From a virus, in the IMG/VR virus record IMGVR_UViG_3300032224_000632, positions 1 through 24,856 of that record: a stretch of DNA of 24,856 bases; one strand, 5' to 3'. The position numbers were made by a program, and so were the translations under genes. Positions 7,454 through 14,626 of the stretch are shown here, piece by piece; position 1 is the first letter of the stretch, and each line of letters opens with the position of its first letter. The notes under the pieces are model-generated. The model ran no database searches. It was not told the origin of the DNA and was given only the letters and a program-made list of their open reading frames with translations.

Positions 7454-7928
7454 ATGACTAAAAAAACTTGAAGAAATTTTAAATTTACCAGAAAACAAGA
7501 AAATTGTTAAGGATACAGATAAACTTGTTACTGCTAAACCAGAACCTTTCTTAAGAGATATGGCTGAATTTGATAAAATATCAGCCGCATTGCCACAAGT
7601 TAAAGGTTTAGGTGATATTAGCGATAACGAGTTTGATGCACTGGCTCAACGTGCCACAGATGCTTACGATGACTTGATGGATCTAGGCATGAACGTAGAA
7701 GCACGTTATAGCGGACGAATTTTTGAAGTAGCAGGCGGCATGCTAAAAAATGCTATTGATGCTAAAGCCGCAAAAATAGACAAAAAACTTAAGATGATTG
7801 AACTACAGCTTAAGAAGCAAAAGTTGGACCAGGAAACTAATGAAGATACTGGAATCAACATTTCAGGGGAAGGATATGTGGTTTCAGACCGCAATAGCCT
7901 ACTTGAAAAACTTAAGAATATGAAATAA
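7454..7928 (+). CDS. gp16: Small terminase subunit (gp16-like) with apparent frameshift
   Basis: Recognises phage DNA and regulates the large terminase during packaging. From ATG 7560 the frame gives 122 residues with LMDLGMNVEARY, then a long basic helix (AKIDKKLKMIELQLKKQKL), typical of gp16 in marine T4-like phages. That frame stays open upstream to 7458, but without an ATG. ATG 7454 lies in another frame, reads MTKKT and stops at 7471. Removing one A from the seven-A run at 7460-7466 joins the two into a 157-residue protein starting MTKKLEEILNLPENKK, close to T4 gp16 (164 aa). So there is a sequencing or natural indel, or a programmed slip. ATG 7560 is a possible internal start but has only a weak AGAG before it. 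Confidence 0.75.
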
Positions 7929-7931
7929 ATA
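7924..7931 (+). promoter_or_regulatory. Late promoter overlapping the gp16 stop
   Basis: AATAAATA contains the gp16 TAA stop. Transcription should start near 7937, which gives an 18-base leader for ATG 7955 and makes the in-frame ATG 7940 an unlikely start. Confidence 0.6.
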
Positions 7932-7954
7932 CAATACTAATGGATGTAGATAAA

Positions 7955-8512
7955 ATGGCCACAATAAGAGAATATATAGCAGAAAGCGTAAAAACATACG
8001 AATTTAAAGTTAAGATTGCCGGTGATTTGCCTGAGGGTATTGAGCAAGCAATGAAGACAGCTTTGATGAAATATGACTGTGCCAGTGTAAGCAAAGGCAA
8101 GCGCAACCCAATTCAAGAAAGCCCATTAGATTTCCCAGACATGAAAAATACCCATGTTACAATTTTTGATGTTTCATGTCGTTATCCAACTACAAGCCAA
8201 GTTATGACAGAGTATCTTGCAGACACATTAAAAATTGCTCGTGGCGGAATTCGTGTACGCAACCATCAAGAAGAAGCAGAGATTGCTATGAACTTAGAAG
8301 GTGCTGATAGAATTGATACCAAAGGCGATGCTGTATTAGGTAAAGACTATGAAGCAAGCGATAACCAAGATCTAGTTGGAACTAAAAGAACATTTAAACT
8401 TTTAAAAGAACTAGGTAAAAAGATTGATGAAACAGATTCAAAAATTGGAACAACAAGTCCAGTTGGTTCACAAACCACAAAATTTGTTGACCCGTATAAA
8501 GGACAAAAATAA
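7955..8512 (+). CDS. Conserved virion-associated protein, function unknown
   Basis: A 185-residue protein beginning MATIREYIAESVKTYEFKVK. The N-terminal part alternates strands and helices like a small ferredoxin-type fold (IAGDLPEGIEQAMKTALMKY, then VTIFDVSCRYP), and the C-terminal 60 residues look polar and disordered. The 'REYI.ES...Y' start resembles a conserved protein family of marine T4-like phages next to the terminase genes; no role is known to me. I chose ATG 7955 over 7940 (five residues longer) because family members begin at this point and because the late promoter at 7924-7931 would leave only three bases before 7940. The stop overlaps the next start (TAATG). Confidence 0.7.
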   Translation: MATIREYIAESVKTYEFKVKIAGDLPEGIEQAMKTALMKYDCASVSKGKRNPIQESPLDFPDMKNTHVTIFDVSCRYPTTSQVMTEYLADTLKIARGGIRVRNHQEEAEIAMNLEGADRIDTKGDAVLGKDYEASDNQDLVGTKRTFKLLKELGKKIDETDSKIGTTSPVGSQTTKFVDPYKGQK

Positions 8513-9159
8513 TGAACTTCCAAAATTTACTTAATAAAATTGATGCACTTGATAAAGGCACATCTGTTTTAAAAGAACAAACAAACAAAAATGTTGTATT
8601 AACAAGCAACCCTGATTTAAATGCTATCAAGCAATTGTCAGGACTTAATGAAAATGCAGTTGCTGAGTGTGGCATGATGCCAAGCCCAATGCAACATGGC
8701 ACGCCTGTATCAATGAATGTTAGCCTTAATGCTAGTGGTGCTGATAACATTCGCGACTTGCTGGATTTGATCAGCAATAAAGCTGGCGAGCTGGGTGCAG
8801 GTCCAGTTGGTGGACCAATTGGCGCAATATTAAGTGTTAAGAGCGATAACAATGCAGGTCCAGCAATGGATTTGGATGGTGATAGAGAATTAGACGAACC
8901 TGGCGAAATGCATCGCCATGATGAGCCAGAATTAGAATTAGACGAGACTGGTGAGGATGGTGGATTCCAAACAGCCACTACTGAACCAAATGAAGAATAT
9001 GCAGGTGTTCAAGCAGTTATACCAAAAGGTAACGACTTGTCCAGCAAAGGCGGCAACGAAGTAGAAAAAGTTAACGGCGGAGGAAATCCTTACGCAGTTA
9101 CTACTGAAAGTTTAAAAGCTCAGTTGTCAAACCTATATCAAGAAGTGAGATTAAGATAA
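8512..9159 (+). CDS. Acidic conserved virion-type protein
   Basis: A 215-residue protein with three parts: an N-terminal helical region ending in the LSGLNENAVAECGMMPSP motif, a middle helix after SMNVSLNASGADNIRDLLDL, and a strongly acidic low-complexity stretch (about residues 120-165). It closes with KVNGGGNPYAV and a short amphipathic helix (LSNLYQEVRLR). The NASGADNIRDLLDL and VNGGGNP elements resemble a family found beside terminase genes in marine T4-like phages; function unknown. The acidic composition would suit a scaffold or internal head protein, which is inference. AAGGA stands before ATG 8512, and the gene is coupled to both neighbours by one-base TAATG overlaps. Confidence 0.7.
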   Translation: MNFQNLLNKIDALDKGTSVLKEQTNKNVVLTSNPDLNAIKQLSGLNENAVAECGMMPSPMQHGTPVSMNVSLNASGADNIRDLLDLISNKAGELGAGPVGGPIGAILSVKSDNNAGPAMDLDGDRELDEPGEMHRHDEPELELDETGEDGGFQTATTEPNEEYAGVQAVIPKGNDLSSKGGNEVEKVNGGGNPYAVTTESLKAQLSNLYQEVRLR

Positions 9160-10091
9160 TGTCCCAAGCAGAACTATATCGTAAATTAGCAGATAAATTA
9201 GCCATTATTGAAAATAATGGTATCATCAGTGAATTAAAAATTGGTGACATTGATCCAAAGAATGGTAAAAAGATTCTTTCTGCACTGACCAGCGCAGATG
9301 GTAATGTAGTTACTAATGCTTATGGAGATATTTGGAATGTAAAATACGGTGAGCCAGATAAGGCTCCTGAGCCAACTCCAACTCCAACTCCAGAGCCAAC
9401 AACAGAACCAACTCCAGAGCCAACAACAGAACCAACTCCAGAGCCAACAACAGAACCAACTCCAGATACTAAGCCTACAGAAAAATGCGGGCCAGAAGTT
9501 AAAGAAAAAATCAAACAACAAAAAACATTTAGTGCCGCTTACAAGATGGCTAAAGATGCAGAGTGTCCAGATTTTGATTGGTGCCAAATTGTAGAAGTTC
9601 CTGGACAGGGTCCAACTCCAAACCCTACTGGCAAAGTAGACTTTGTTGGTCAGCAAACACCATTAGGTGGTGATTCACAAAATCCAATGAGTTTTGCACC
9701 TAACAGCAACTTTGGTGCTGAAGAAGGATATGAGTCCGATGCTTATATTCTTGAAGATGAACTTAACCGTGTGCGTGAAATTGCTGGTACACAAGTAGTA
9801 CAAGAACTCAGTCCTCCTAAAACAGGTGGTGCTATTCCTGAAATCAAAGCCGCTAGTAAACAAGCCGCAATTGAAATTGCTCGTAAGAAAGGCATTACAA
9901 AATTCAAGTTCTGTGGCAAGTATAAAGTAAAAGCCGCTAAAAAAGGACAAGCACCTACTCCAAAACCAAAACCACCATTAAATCGTCCAACCACTGGACC
10001 AAAAGTTGACTATCTTGGGCAACAAACACCATTAGGTGGCAATAGTGAAAATCCAATGAGTTTTGCACCTAACAGCAACTTTGGTGCTTAA
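9159..10091 (+). CDS. Repeat-bearing virion-type protein with PT-rich linker
   Basis: A 310-residue protein of repeated modules. Residues 69-110 are a Pro/Thr/Glu linker built on three perfect 24-base repeats (PEPTTEPT). Two similar helix-strand modules follow (about 122-148 and 230-258; pattern A-x3-A-x3-[GC]-x3-F-x-[FW]-C). Each ends, after a Pro-rich spacer, in the same 28-residue segment (VD-[FY], GQQTPLGG, NPMSFAPNSNFGA) at 160-187 and 283-310. The second copy is the exact C-terminus, so the gene probably grew by internal duplication. No function is recognised; exposed modular repeats suggest a capsid or tail decoration. It starts in a TAATG overlap and ends 16 bases before the next terminator. 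Confidence 0.75.
   Translation: MSQAELYRKLADKLAIIENNGIISELKIGDIDPKNGKKILSALTSADGNVVTNAYGDIWNVKYGEPDKAPEPTPTPTPEPTTEPTPEPTTEPTPEPTTEPTPDTKPTEKCGPEVKEKIKQQKTFSAAYKMAKDAECPDFDWCQIVEVPGQGPTPNPTGKVDFVGQQTPLGGDSQNPMSFAPNSNFGAEEGYESDAYILEDELNRVREIAGTQVVQELSPPKTGGAIPEIKAASKQAAIEIARKKGITKFKFCGKYKVKAAKKGQAPTPKPKPPLNRPTTGPKVDYLGQQTPLGGNSENPMSFAPNSNFGA
9390..9461 (+). repeat. Three perfect 24-base tandem repeats
   Basis: Copies at 9390-9413, 9414-9437 and 9438-9461 are identical and encode PEPTTEPT. They lie in frame, so copy-number change would only lengthen or shorten the linker. Confidence 0.95.
9636..9719 (+). repeat. 84-base direct repeat, copy 1
   Basis: Encodes 28 residues (160-187) nearly identical to those at 283-310; the last 48 bases are the most conserved at DNA level. 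Confidence 0.9.
10005..10088 (+). repeat. 84-base direct repeat, copy 2
   Basis: Second copy of the segment at 9636-9719, placed so that the stop codon follows at once. Differences cluster in the first half, mostly at third codon positions and in the DS-Q/NS-E positions. Confidence 0.9.
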
Positions 10092-10107
10092 CAAAACTTG
10101 TCTTATC

Positions 10108-10135
10108 AAAAGCGACCTCTAGGGTCGCTTTTTTT
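10108..10135 (+). terminator. Rho-independent terminator before gp17
   Basis: AAAAGCGACC (10108-10117) pairs with GGTCGCTTTT (10123-10132) around TCTAG, within a run of seven T. The late promoter of gp17 begins two bases later. Confidence 0.88.
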
Positions 10136-10136
10136 A

Positions 10137-10144
10137 TGTAAATA
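10137..10144 (+). promoter_or_regulatory. Late-type promoter abutting the gp17 start
   Basis: TGTAAATA differs from TATAAATA at one base. ACGT and then ATG 10149 follow, so the RNA should begin on or next to the AUG. No Shine-Dalgarno sequence is present; the terminator T run is immediately upstream. Confidence 0.55.
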
Positions 10145-10148
10145 ACGT

Positions 10149-11741
10149 ATGGCTAAAAGTTTAGATGGCGTCCTAACTAAAAAGGCGCACACCAAAGAAA
10201 AGTTCAGTGAAGAACAAATAGAGTCCCTGTTGCGTTGTAGTGACATTGAAACAGGGTATCACTATTTCTGTCAAACGTATTTCTATATACAACATCCTGT
10301 TAAAGGCAAACTGTTGTTTGAACCTTTTGAATATCAAAAAGGTTTATTAGATGCATATCACAATCATAGATTTAATGTTAACATGCTTCCACGACAAATG
10401 GGCAAGACAACCTGTGCGGCTGGATATTTGCTTTGGTATGCTATGTTTCACCCAGATCAAACTATTTTAATTGCCGCACACAAATACACAGGTTCACAAG
10501 AAATTATGCAACGTATACGTTACGCATACGAGTTATGCCCTGATTTTATACGTGCAGGTGTTGTTAACTATAACAAAGGTTCAATGGAGTTTGATAATGG
10601 ATCAAGAATTGTATCGGCTACTACAACTGGTAATACCGGTCGTGGTATGTCAATTTCCCTACTGTATTGCGATGAGTTTGCATTCGTACAACCTAATATC
10701 GCAGATGAATTTTGGACGTCAATAAGTCCAACACTAGCAACTGGTGGACGGGCAATTATCACGTCAACACCTAACAGTGACGAAGATACATTTGCTAATA
10801 TTTGGAAAGATGCTAACAAAAAGTTTGACGAATATGGTAATGAAAATTCTGGCGGTGTTGGTCTTAATGGTTTCTTTCCGTTTACATGTAAGTGGAGTGA
10901 ACACCCTGATAGAGATGATGAGTGGGCCAAACTAGAACAAGGACGCATTGGTGAAGAACGCTTCCGTCGTGAGTATGGGTGTGAGTTCTTAATTTATGAT
11001 GAAACCCTAGTAAGCAGTATTAAACTTTCAGAACTTGAGGGACGTGAACCCATATTTAAAATGGGACAAACACGCTGGTATTCTAAACCGAGAAATGATA
11101 ATTTATATTTGATTAGTTTAGACCCAAGTTTAGGCACTGGCGGGGACTATAGTGCTATTGAAGTATTTGAGTTACCTTCCTTTAGACAGGTAGCAGAGTG
11201 GCATCATAACTTAACCCCTATACAAGGTCAAATTAAAATATTAAAAGAAATACTGCAATACCTAGCAGATAATATGGAAGGTTATACTAATAACATTTAT
11301 TGGAGTATTGAAAACAATACTGTAGGTGAAGCAGGGTTAGTATGTATTAAGGATTTAGGCGAAGAACAATTTGCTGGCCAAATGATTAGTGAACCCATAC
11401 GTAAGGGGCATGTACGCAAATTCCGTAAAGGATTTAATACTACACATGGTAGTAAAATCGCAGCCTGTGCTAGATTAAAGCACTTGATTGAGTCAGGTAA
11501 GATGGAATTAAACAGCAAAACGTTAATATCAGAATTAAAAACTTTCATAGCAACAGGCTTTAGTTTCAAAGCAAAAAACGGGCAACATGACGATTTAGTA
11601 GCAAGTTTGCTACTTATTATACGAATGAGTACCCTAGTAGCTGACTGGGATCCTAGAGTGTTTGAAAGTCTCAGCGGGGTACATTCTGAGGAAGATTTTG
11701 AAGCCCCATTACCCATTTTTGTTTCCAGCACTTTAAGCTAA
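10149..11741 (+). CDS. gp17: Large terminase subunit, ATPase and nuclease (gp17-like)
   Basis: Motor that drives DNA into the prohead and cuts it. The ATPase half has Walker A RQMGKT (residues 82-87) and Walker B LLYCDE (171-176, catalytic E176), with a coupling motif near ITSTPN. The nuclease half shows the first active-site Asp in SLDPSLGTGGDYS (D325) and the final pair in QHDDLVASLLL (D481/D482). At 530 residues it is a little shorter than T4 gp17 (610), as is usual for marine relatives. It lies three genes away from gp16 rather than next to it. Its stop codon is part of the late promoter of the following gene. Confidence 0.96.
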   Translation: MAKSLDGVLTKKAHTKEKFSEEQIESLLRCSDIETGYHYFCQTYFYIQHPVKGKLLFEPFEYQKGLLDAYHNHRFNVNMLPRQMGKTTCAAGYLLWYAMFHPDQTILIAAHKYTGSQEIMQRIRYAYELCPDFIRAGVVNYNKGSMEFDNGSRIVSATTTGNTGRGMSISLLYCDEFAFVQPNIADEFWTSISPTLATGGRAIITSTPNSDEDTFANIWKDANKKFDEYGNENSGGVGLNGFFPFTCKWSEHPDRDDEWAKLEQGRIGEERFRREYGCEFLIYDETLVSSIKLSELEGREPIFKMGQTRWYSKPRNDNLYLISLDPSLGTGGDYSAIEVFELPSFRQVAEWHHNLTPIQGQIKILKEILQYLADNMEGYTNNIYWSIENNTVGEAGLVCIKDLGEEQFAGQMISEPIRKGHVRKFRKGFNTTHGSKIAACARLKHLIESGKMELNSKTLISELKTFIATGFSFKAKNGQHDDLVASLLLIIRMSTLVADWDPRVFESLSGVHSEEDFEAPLPIFVSSTLS

Positions 11742-11744
11742 ATA
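11737..11744 (+). promoter_or_regulatory. Late-type promoter overlapping the gp17 stop
   Basis: GCTAAATA includes the gp17 TAA. The last A is six bases before ATG 11750, so by T4 spacing (-6) the A of AUG is +1. No Shine-Dalgarno sequence precedes the ATG. Confidence 0.5.
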
Positions 11745-11749
11745 TTACT

Positions 11750-14482
11750 ATGAATGCCAATTTTGAAAAAATATCTATAGATCTAGTTAATCAGTTAAGC
11801 ACTAGATTTCCTTCCCTACGTAAGGAAACAGACGATGCTAAACCTGTTGATGGAAAGAAACTCACAGACAAAGATGTTAGAAAAGTAAGTTTTGACTTTA
11901 CTGACAAACGTAACGGTAAAAAACTTACTAATGTATCTGTTAGTTTAAATGCATCTTCAGGAACTCCTGGTATGTCTGTTCTATGGAATAAGAATCCTAA
12001 AGATGGAGATTGGCTAGAATTTTTAGAAGAATTAGGCACTTTTGCAAAAGATCACGGACTAAACTTTGATTTGCAAAATCCATCACAATCAAATTTAGAT
12101 ACAAGAGATCCTATCGGAGATGAGCAAATGACAGAATCAAGACTTTTTGGAACTAGTAAGACTAGTTACCAAGACATGGGGGAGGCGCAGATTATTGTAC
12201 GTCATACCCAACCAGTAAACTACAATGCCCCTAACGGTAGGACACAACACATTGATGCAATCTTTATTGAAAACTCACAAGGTGAAAGATTCCGTTATCC
12301 AGTTAAACATTTAAATGGCGCAAGAGCATTGGCACAACACGTATCCCATGGTGGTACTCCATATGATGCTATTGGACAGCACGTTATCAGTTTAAGTGAA
12401 GAATTAAGCAAATTACGTTTGTTTAAAAACTATGTTGAACGTAGTCCAGTAATTAGTGAAAACATGGGTAGCATACACAGTAAGGTTGTTGAACGTATTG
12501 ATCAAGTTAAAAAAGAAGTTCACAGTTTACAAAATTCAAATTACTACAGTGAATTTGCAGAAGGCTTTACAGCAAAAGAAGCAAGAGAAATTCCAGAAGA
12601 TATTTTAAATGATTGGATTGATAGACTAACTGTACGTAGCTTCAATGAAGAATTAAAAACAGTTTTCCCATTCATTTATAATTTAATTGATGAATCAGAT
12701 GTGCCAGTTAAAGAATTAAATCCAGATGATTTATTAGACGAAGCTGGCAAAACACACGGAATTAAAAATGATTGGCACAAGCGTTATAAAGAACATAAAC
12801 AACGACATGATGATTATGTTAATAGTGGTGATCACGACAATGCTGACAAAGCTGGCAAGTTAGCAAGACAAGCAGCCAAACATCACGAAAATGAAACAGG
12901 AGAAAAGATTTCTGGTTCAGACGAATTTGATATGTACGAAGACCGTACTGAAGTCAAAGACAAAGATGGTAAAGTTGTTAGTTGGAAAGATGAAGGTGAA
13001 TGGAAGAAATCACAAAATAAAGATGGTCGTGGCAAAGTTACTAACTTGAGTGATAAAGCTCGTCGTGAGACAGAGAAGTTAGACAAGAAGGACGAAAGTC
13101 TTGACCCATTAAGTAGATTTGAAAGTTTCATGGACAGTTTAGTTCAAGAAGACGATGACTTATTAACTGGTGATGAAGAACAAAGTGCAGAAGCAATGAA
13201 CAAGTTAAAAGACTTGTTTAATCAAAACGTACCATTAGGCACAGATGCAAGTAATGTTAAAAGTAGTTTACAAAACATTGTAGATGACGACAAACTAACA
13301 AAAGCATTTGATGCACTAGCAGAATTAGGTTTAGATGAGATGGATGCTCGTCCAATCATTGCACAATTCTTAAAATCACATGATAAAGAGAACGGTACAG
13401 ACTTTGCTACAAAGTTAGGCTTTGATGCAGAAGATGGTAAGGCTCCGGCGGCACCAGCAACACCTCCACCAGAGGCGGCTGCTCCAGAAGCTCCCCCGGC
13501 AGAAGCACCTCCAGAAGCTCCCCCGGCAGAAGCACCTCCAGCAGAAGAACCAGCTCCAGCGGCACCAGTTGCTGAAGATCCAGAAAATGATCAACTACAA
13601 AACTCAGTGAAGAAGCAAGGCGCGGCTGAGAAGTTATTTGGCGACATCAAAGAACGTGTAAGCGGTTTCTTTAATAGCAACGAAGGCACAATGACTATTG
13701 GTGAGGAAGGCTTTGTTACTAAGATGTGCAAAGAGCTTAAAGAAAAATACAGTATTGAACCTGGCACACCAAAAGCAGACAAGTTTGACCAAATGGTTGA
13801 ACGTACTTGCTACAAAGTAATGGAAAAATACAAACAACATAATGCTGTTCAACAACAACACAATCGTATGCTTGAACTAGCAGGATTGCCAACAAACGAA
13901 GGTGTTTGGGATAGTATTAAAGGCGCAGTAGGAGGTGCAATCGACGGAGCTAAAGCAGGATGGTCTGCTGGCGAAACTCCTAAAGTACCAACAACCCCAG
14001 AAGAAATTAAAGCGTTCCAACAAGCAAACGGATTAACAGCTGATGGCATTGTTGGACCAAAAACGTTAGCGGCTATGAAGGCAAAGGGCATTGCTCCAAA
14101 TCAATCTGCAACACCGTCACCAAAAGCCCCAGGTGCAAATATCCCAAATCCACCAGCAAGCGGAACGACAAACACAAGTTCTAACACAAGTGTTTCTGGA
14201 ACTTTAAAAATGGGCAAAGCTGATGGTCCAATTACATATAATGGTAAGACTGTTAACCCAGGAGATCCACAATATGCGGCGGCGGAACAAGCATTGTTAC
14301 AAAGTCAAAAGCGGGCTCAGCAATACAAATATCCAATGAGATCAAATATGCAACCTACACAAGGTGGTCAAATATCTCAAGGTGCCAGTCAAGCAATGGA
14401 TCAAGATTTTGAAGAAAGTCGAAGTGTAGGATACAGTGAGGATCAAACACTAGCTCGTATTATTGAGTTATCTCGTAGATAA
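11750..14482 (+). CDS. Large virion-type protein with peptidoglycan-binding motif
   Basis: A 910-residue modular protein. Residues 1-330 hold a mixed-fold region with the conserved-looking VRHTQPVNYNAPNGRTQHID and a long helical part. Residues 340-480 are highly charged and likely disordered. Residues 565-606 form an Ala/Pro/Glu linker with two perfect 27-base repeats. Around 747-780, EIKAFQQANGLTADGIVG followed by PKTLAAM fits the PG_binding_1 family, which binds peptidoglycan. The C-terminus ends in a short helix (LARIIELSRR). I do not recognise the whole protein. A cell-wall-binding module suggests a virion part that meets the host envelope, but no lytic catalytic domain is visible. It starts without a ribosome site at a late promoter and ends before a 144-base control region. 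Confidence 0.75.
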   Translation: MNANFEKISIDLVNQLSTRFPSLRKETDDAKPVDGKKLTDKDVRKVSFDFTDKRNGKKLTNVSVSLNASSGTPGMSVLWNKNPKDGDWLEFLEELGTFAKDHGLNFDLQNPSQSNLDTRDPIGDEQMTESRLFGTSKTSYQDMGEAQIIVRHTQPVNYNAPNGRTQHIDAIFIENSQGERFRYPVKHLNGARALAQHVSHGGTPYDAIGQHVISLSEELSKLRLFKNYVERSPVISENMGSIHSKVVERIDQVKKEVHSLQNSNYYSEFAEGFTAKEAREIPEDILNDWIDRLTVRSFNEELKTVFPFIYNLIDESDVPVKELNPDDLLDEAGKTHGIKNDWHKRYKEHKQRHDDYVNSGDHDNADKAGKLARQAAKHHENETGEKISGSDEFDMYEDRTEVKDKDGKVVSWKDEGEWKKSQNKDGRGKVTNLSDKARRETEKLDKKDESLDPLSRFESFMDSLVQEDDDLLTGDEEQSAEAMNKLKDLFNQNVPLGTDASNVKSSLQNIVDDDKLTKAFDALAELGLDEMDARPIIAQFLKSHDKENGTDFATKLGFDAEDGKAPAAPATPPPEAAAPEAPPAEAPPEAPPAEAPPAEEPAPAAPVAEDPENDQLQNSVKKQGAAEKLFGDIKERVSGFFNSNEGTMTIGEEGFVTKMCKELKEKYSIEPGTPKADKFDQMVERTCYKVMEKYKQHNAVQQQHNRMLELAGLPTNEGVWDSIKGAVGGAIDGAKAGWSAGETPKVPTTPEEIKAFQQANGLTADGIVGPKTLAAMKAKGIAPNQSATPSPKAPGANIPNPPASGTTNTSSNTSVSGTLKMGKADGPITYNGKTVNPGDPQYAAAEQALLQSQKRAQQYKYPMRSNMQPTQGGQISQGASQAMDQDFEESRSVGYSEDQTLARIIELSRR
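13484..13537 (+). repeat. Two perfect 27-base tandem repeats
   Basis: Identical copies at 13484-13510 and 13511-13537 encode PEAPPAEAP. The stretch is richer in G+C than its surroundings. Confidence 0.9.
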
Positions 14483-14518
14483 ACGGCAAAAAAATACCAG
14501 TTTTAAGCAAGATTTCAC

Positions 14519-14547
14519 TTGCGAACATAAATAAAAGCGTATACAAT
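14519..14547 (+). promoter_or_regulatory. Sigma70-like promoter ahead of gp32
   Basis: TTGCGA (14519-14524), a 17-base spacer and TACAAT (14542-14547). The start would be near 14554, inside the 3' arm of the terminator at 14533-14564, so its RNA could not fold that hairpin. The late motif lies within the spacer. Confidence 0.45.
14526..14533 (+). promoter_or_regulatory. Late promoter ahead of gp32
   Basis: CATAAATA. Start expected near 14539, within the 5' arm of the terminator hairpin, giving a leader of about 88 bases before ATG 14627. The 144-base gap 14483-14626 holds only this, the sigma70-like promoter, the terminator and the ribosome site. Confidence 0.6.
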
Positions 14548-14564
14548 AACATGTATGCGCTTTT
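14533..14564 (+). terminator. Rho-independent terminator after the 910-aa gene
   Basis: AAAAGCGTATAC (14533-14544) pairs with GTATGCGCTTTT (14553-14564), twelve pairs with one G-U, loop of eight, T run at 14561-14565. It ends the late transcript from the packaging block. Confidence 0.8.
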
Positions 14565-14626
14565 TGTTTTGTGTAGTGGCACAGAACAAATAAAGGCAAA
14601 CAAAGGCATATTAAAGGAGAAATATT

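Noticed and set aside
8394-8978. Minus-strand 194-residue frame rich in Ser and Pro
   Set aside because: Antisense shadow of two well-supported genes; composition reflects reversed Asp/Glu/Gly codons.
9390-9461. CRISPR-like repeat array
   Set aside because: Units are contiguous with no spacers and are in frame in a coding gene.
9234-9656. Minus-strand 140-residue frame rich in Trp and Ser
   Set aside because: It is the shadow of the PEPTTEPT repeats and neighbouring codons; no promoter or ribosome site.
14483-14626. tRNA or small RNA gene in the longest gap
   Set aside because: No cloverleaf or tRNA consensus; the gap is explained by promoters, a terminator and a ribosome site.
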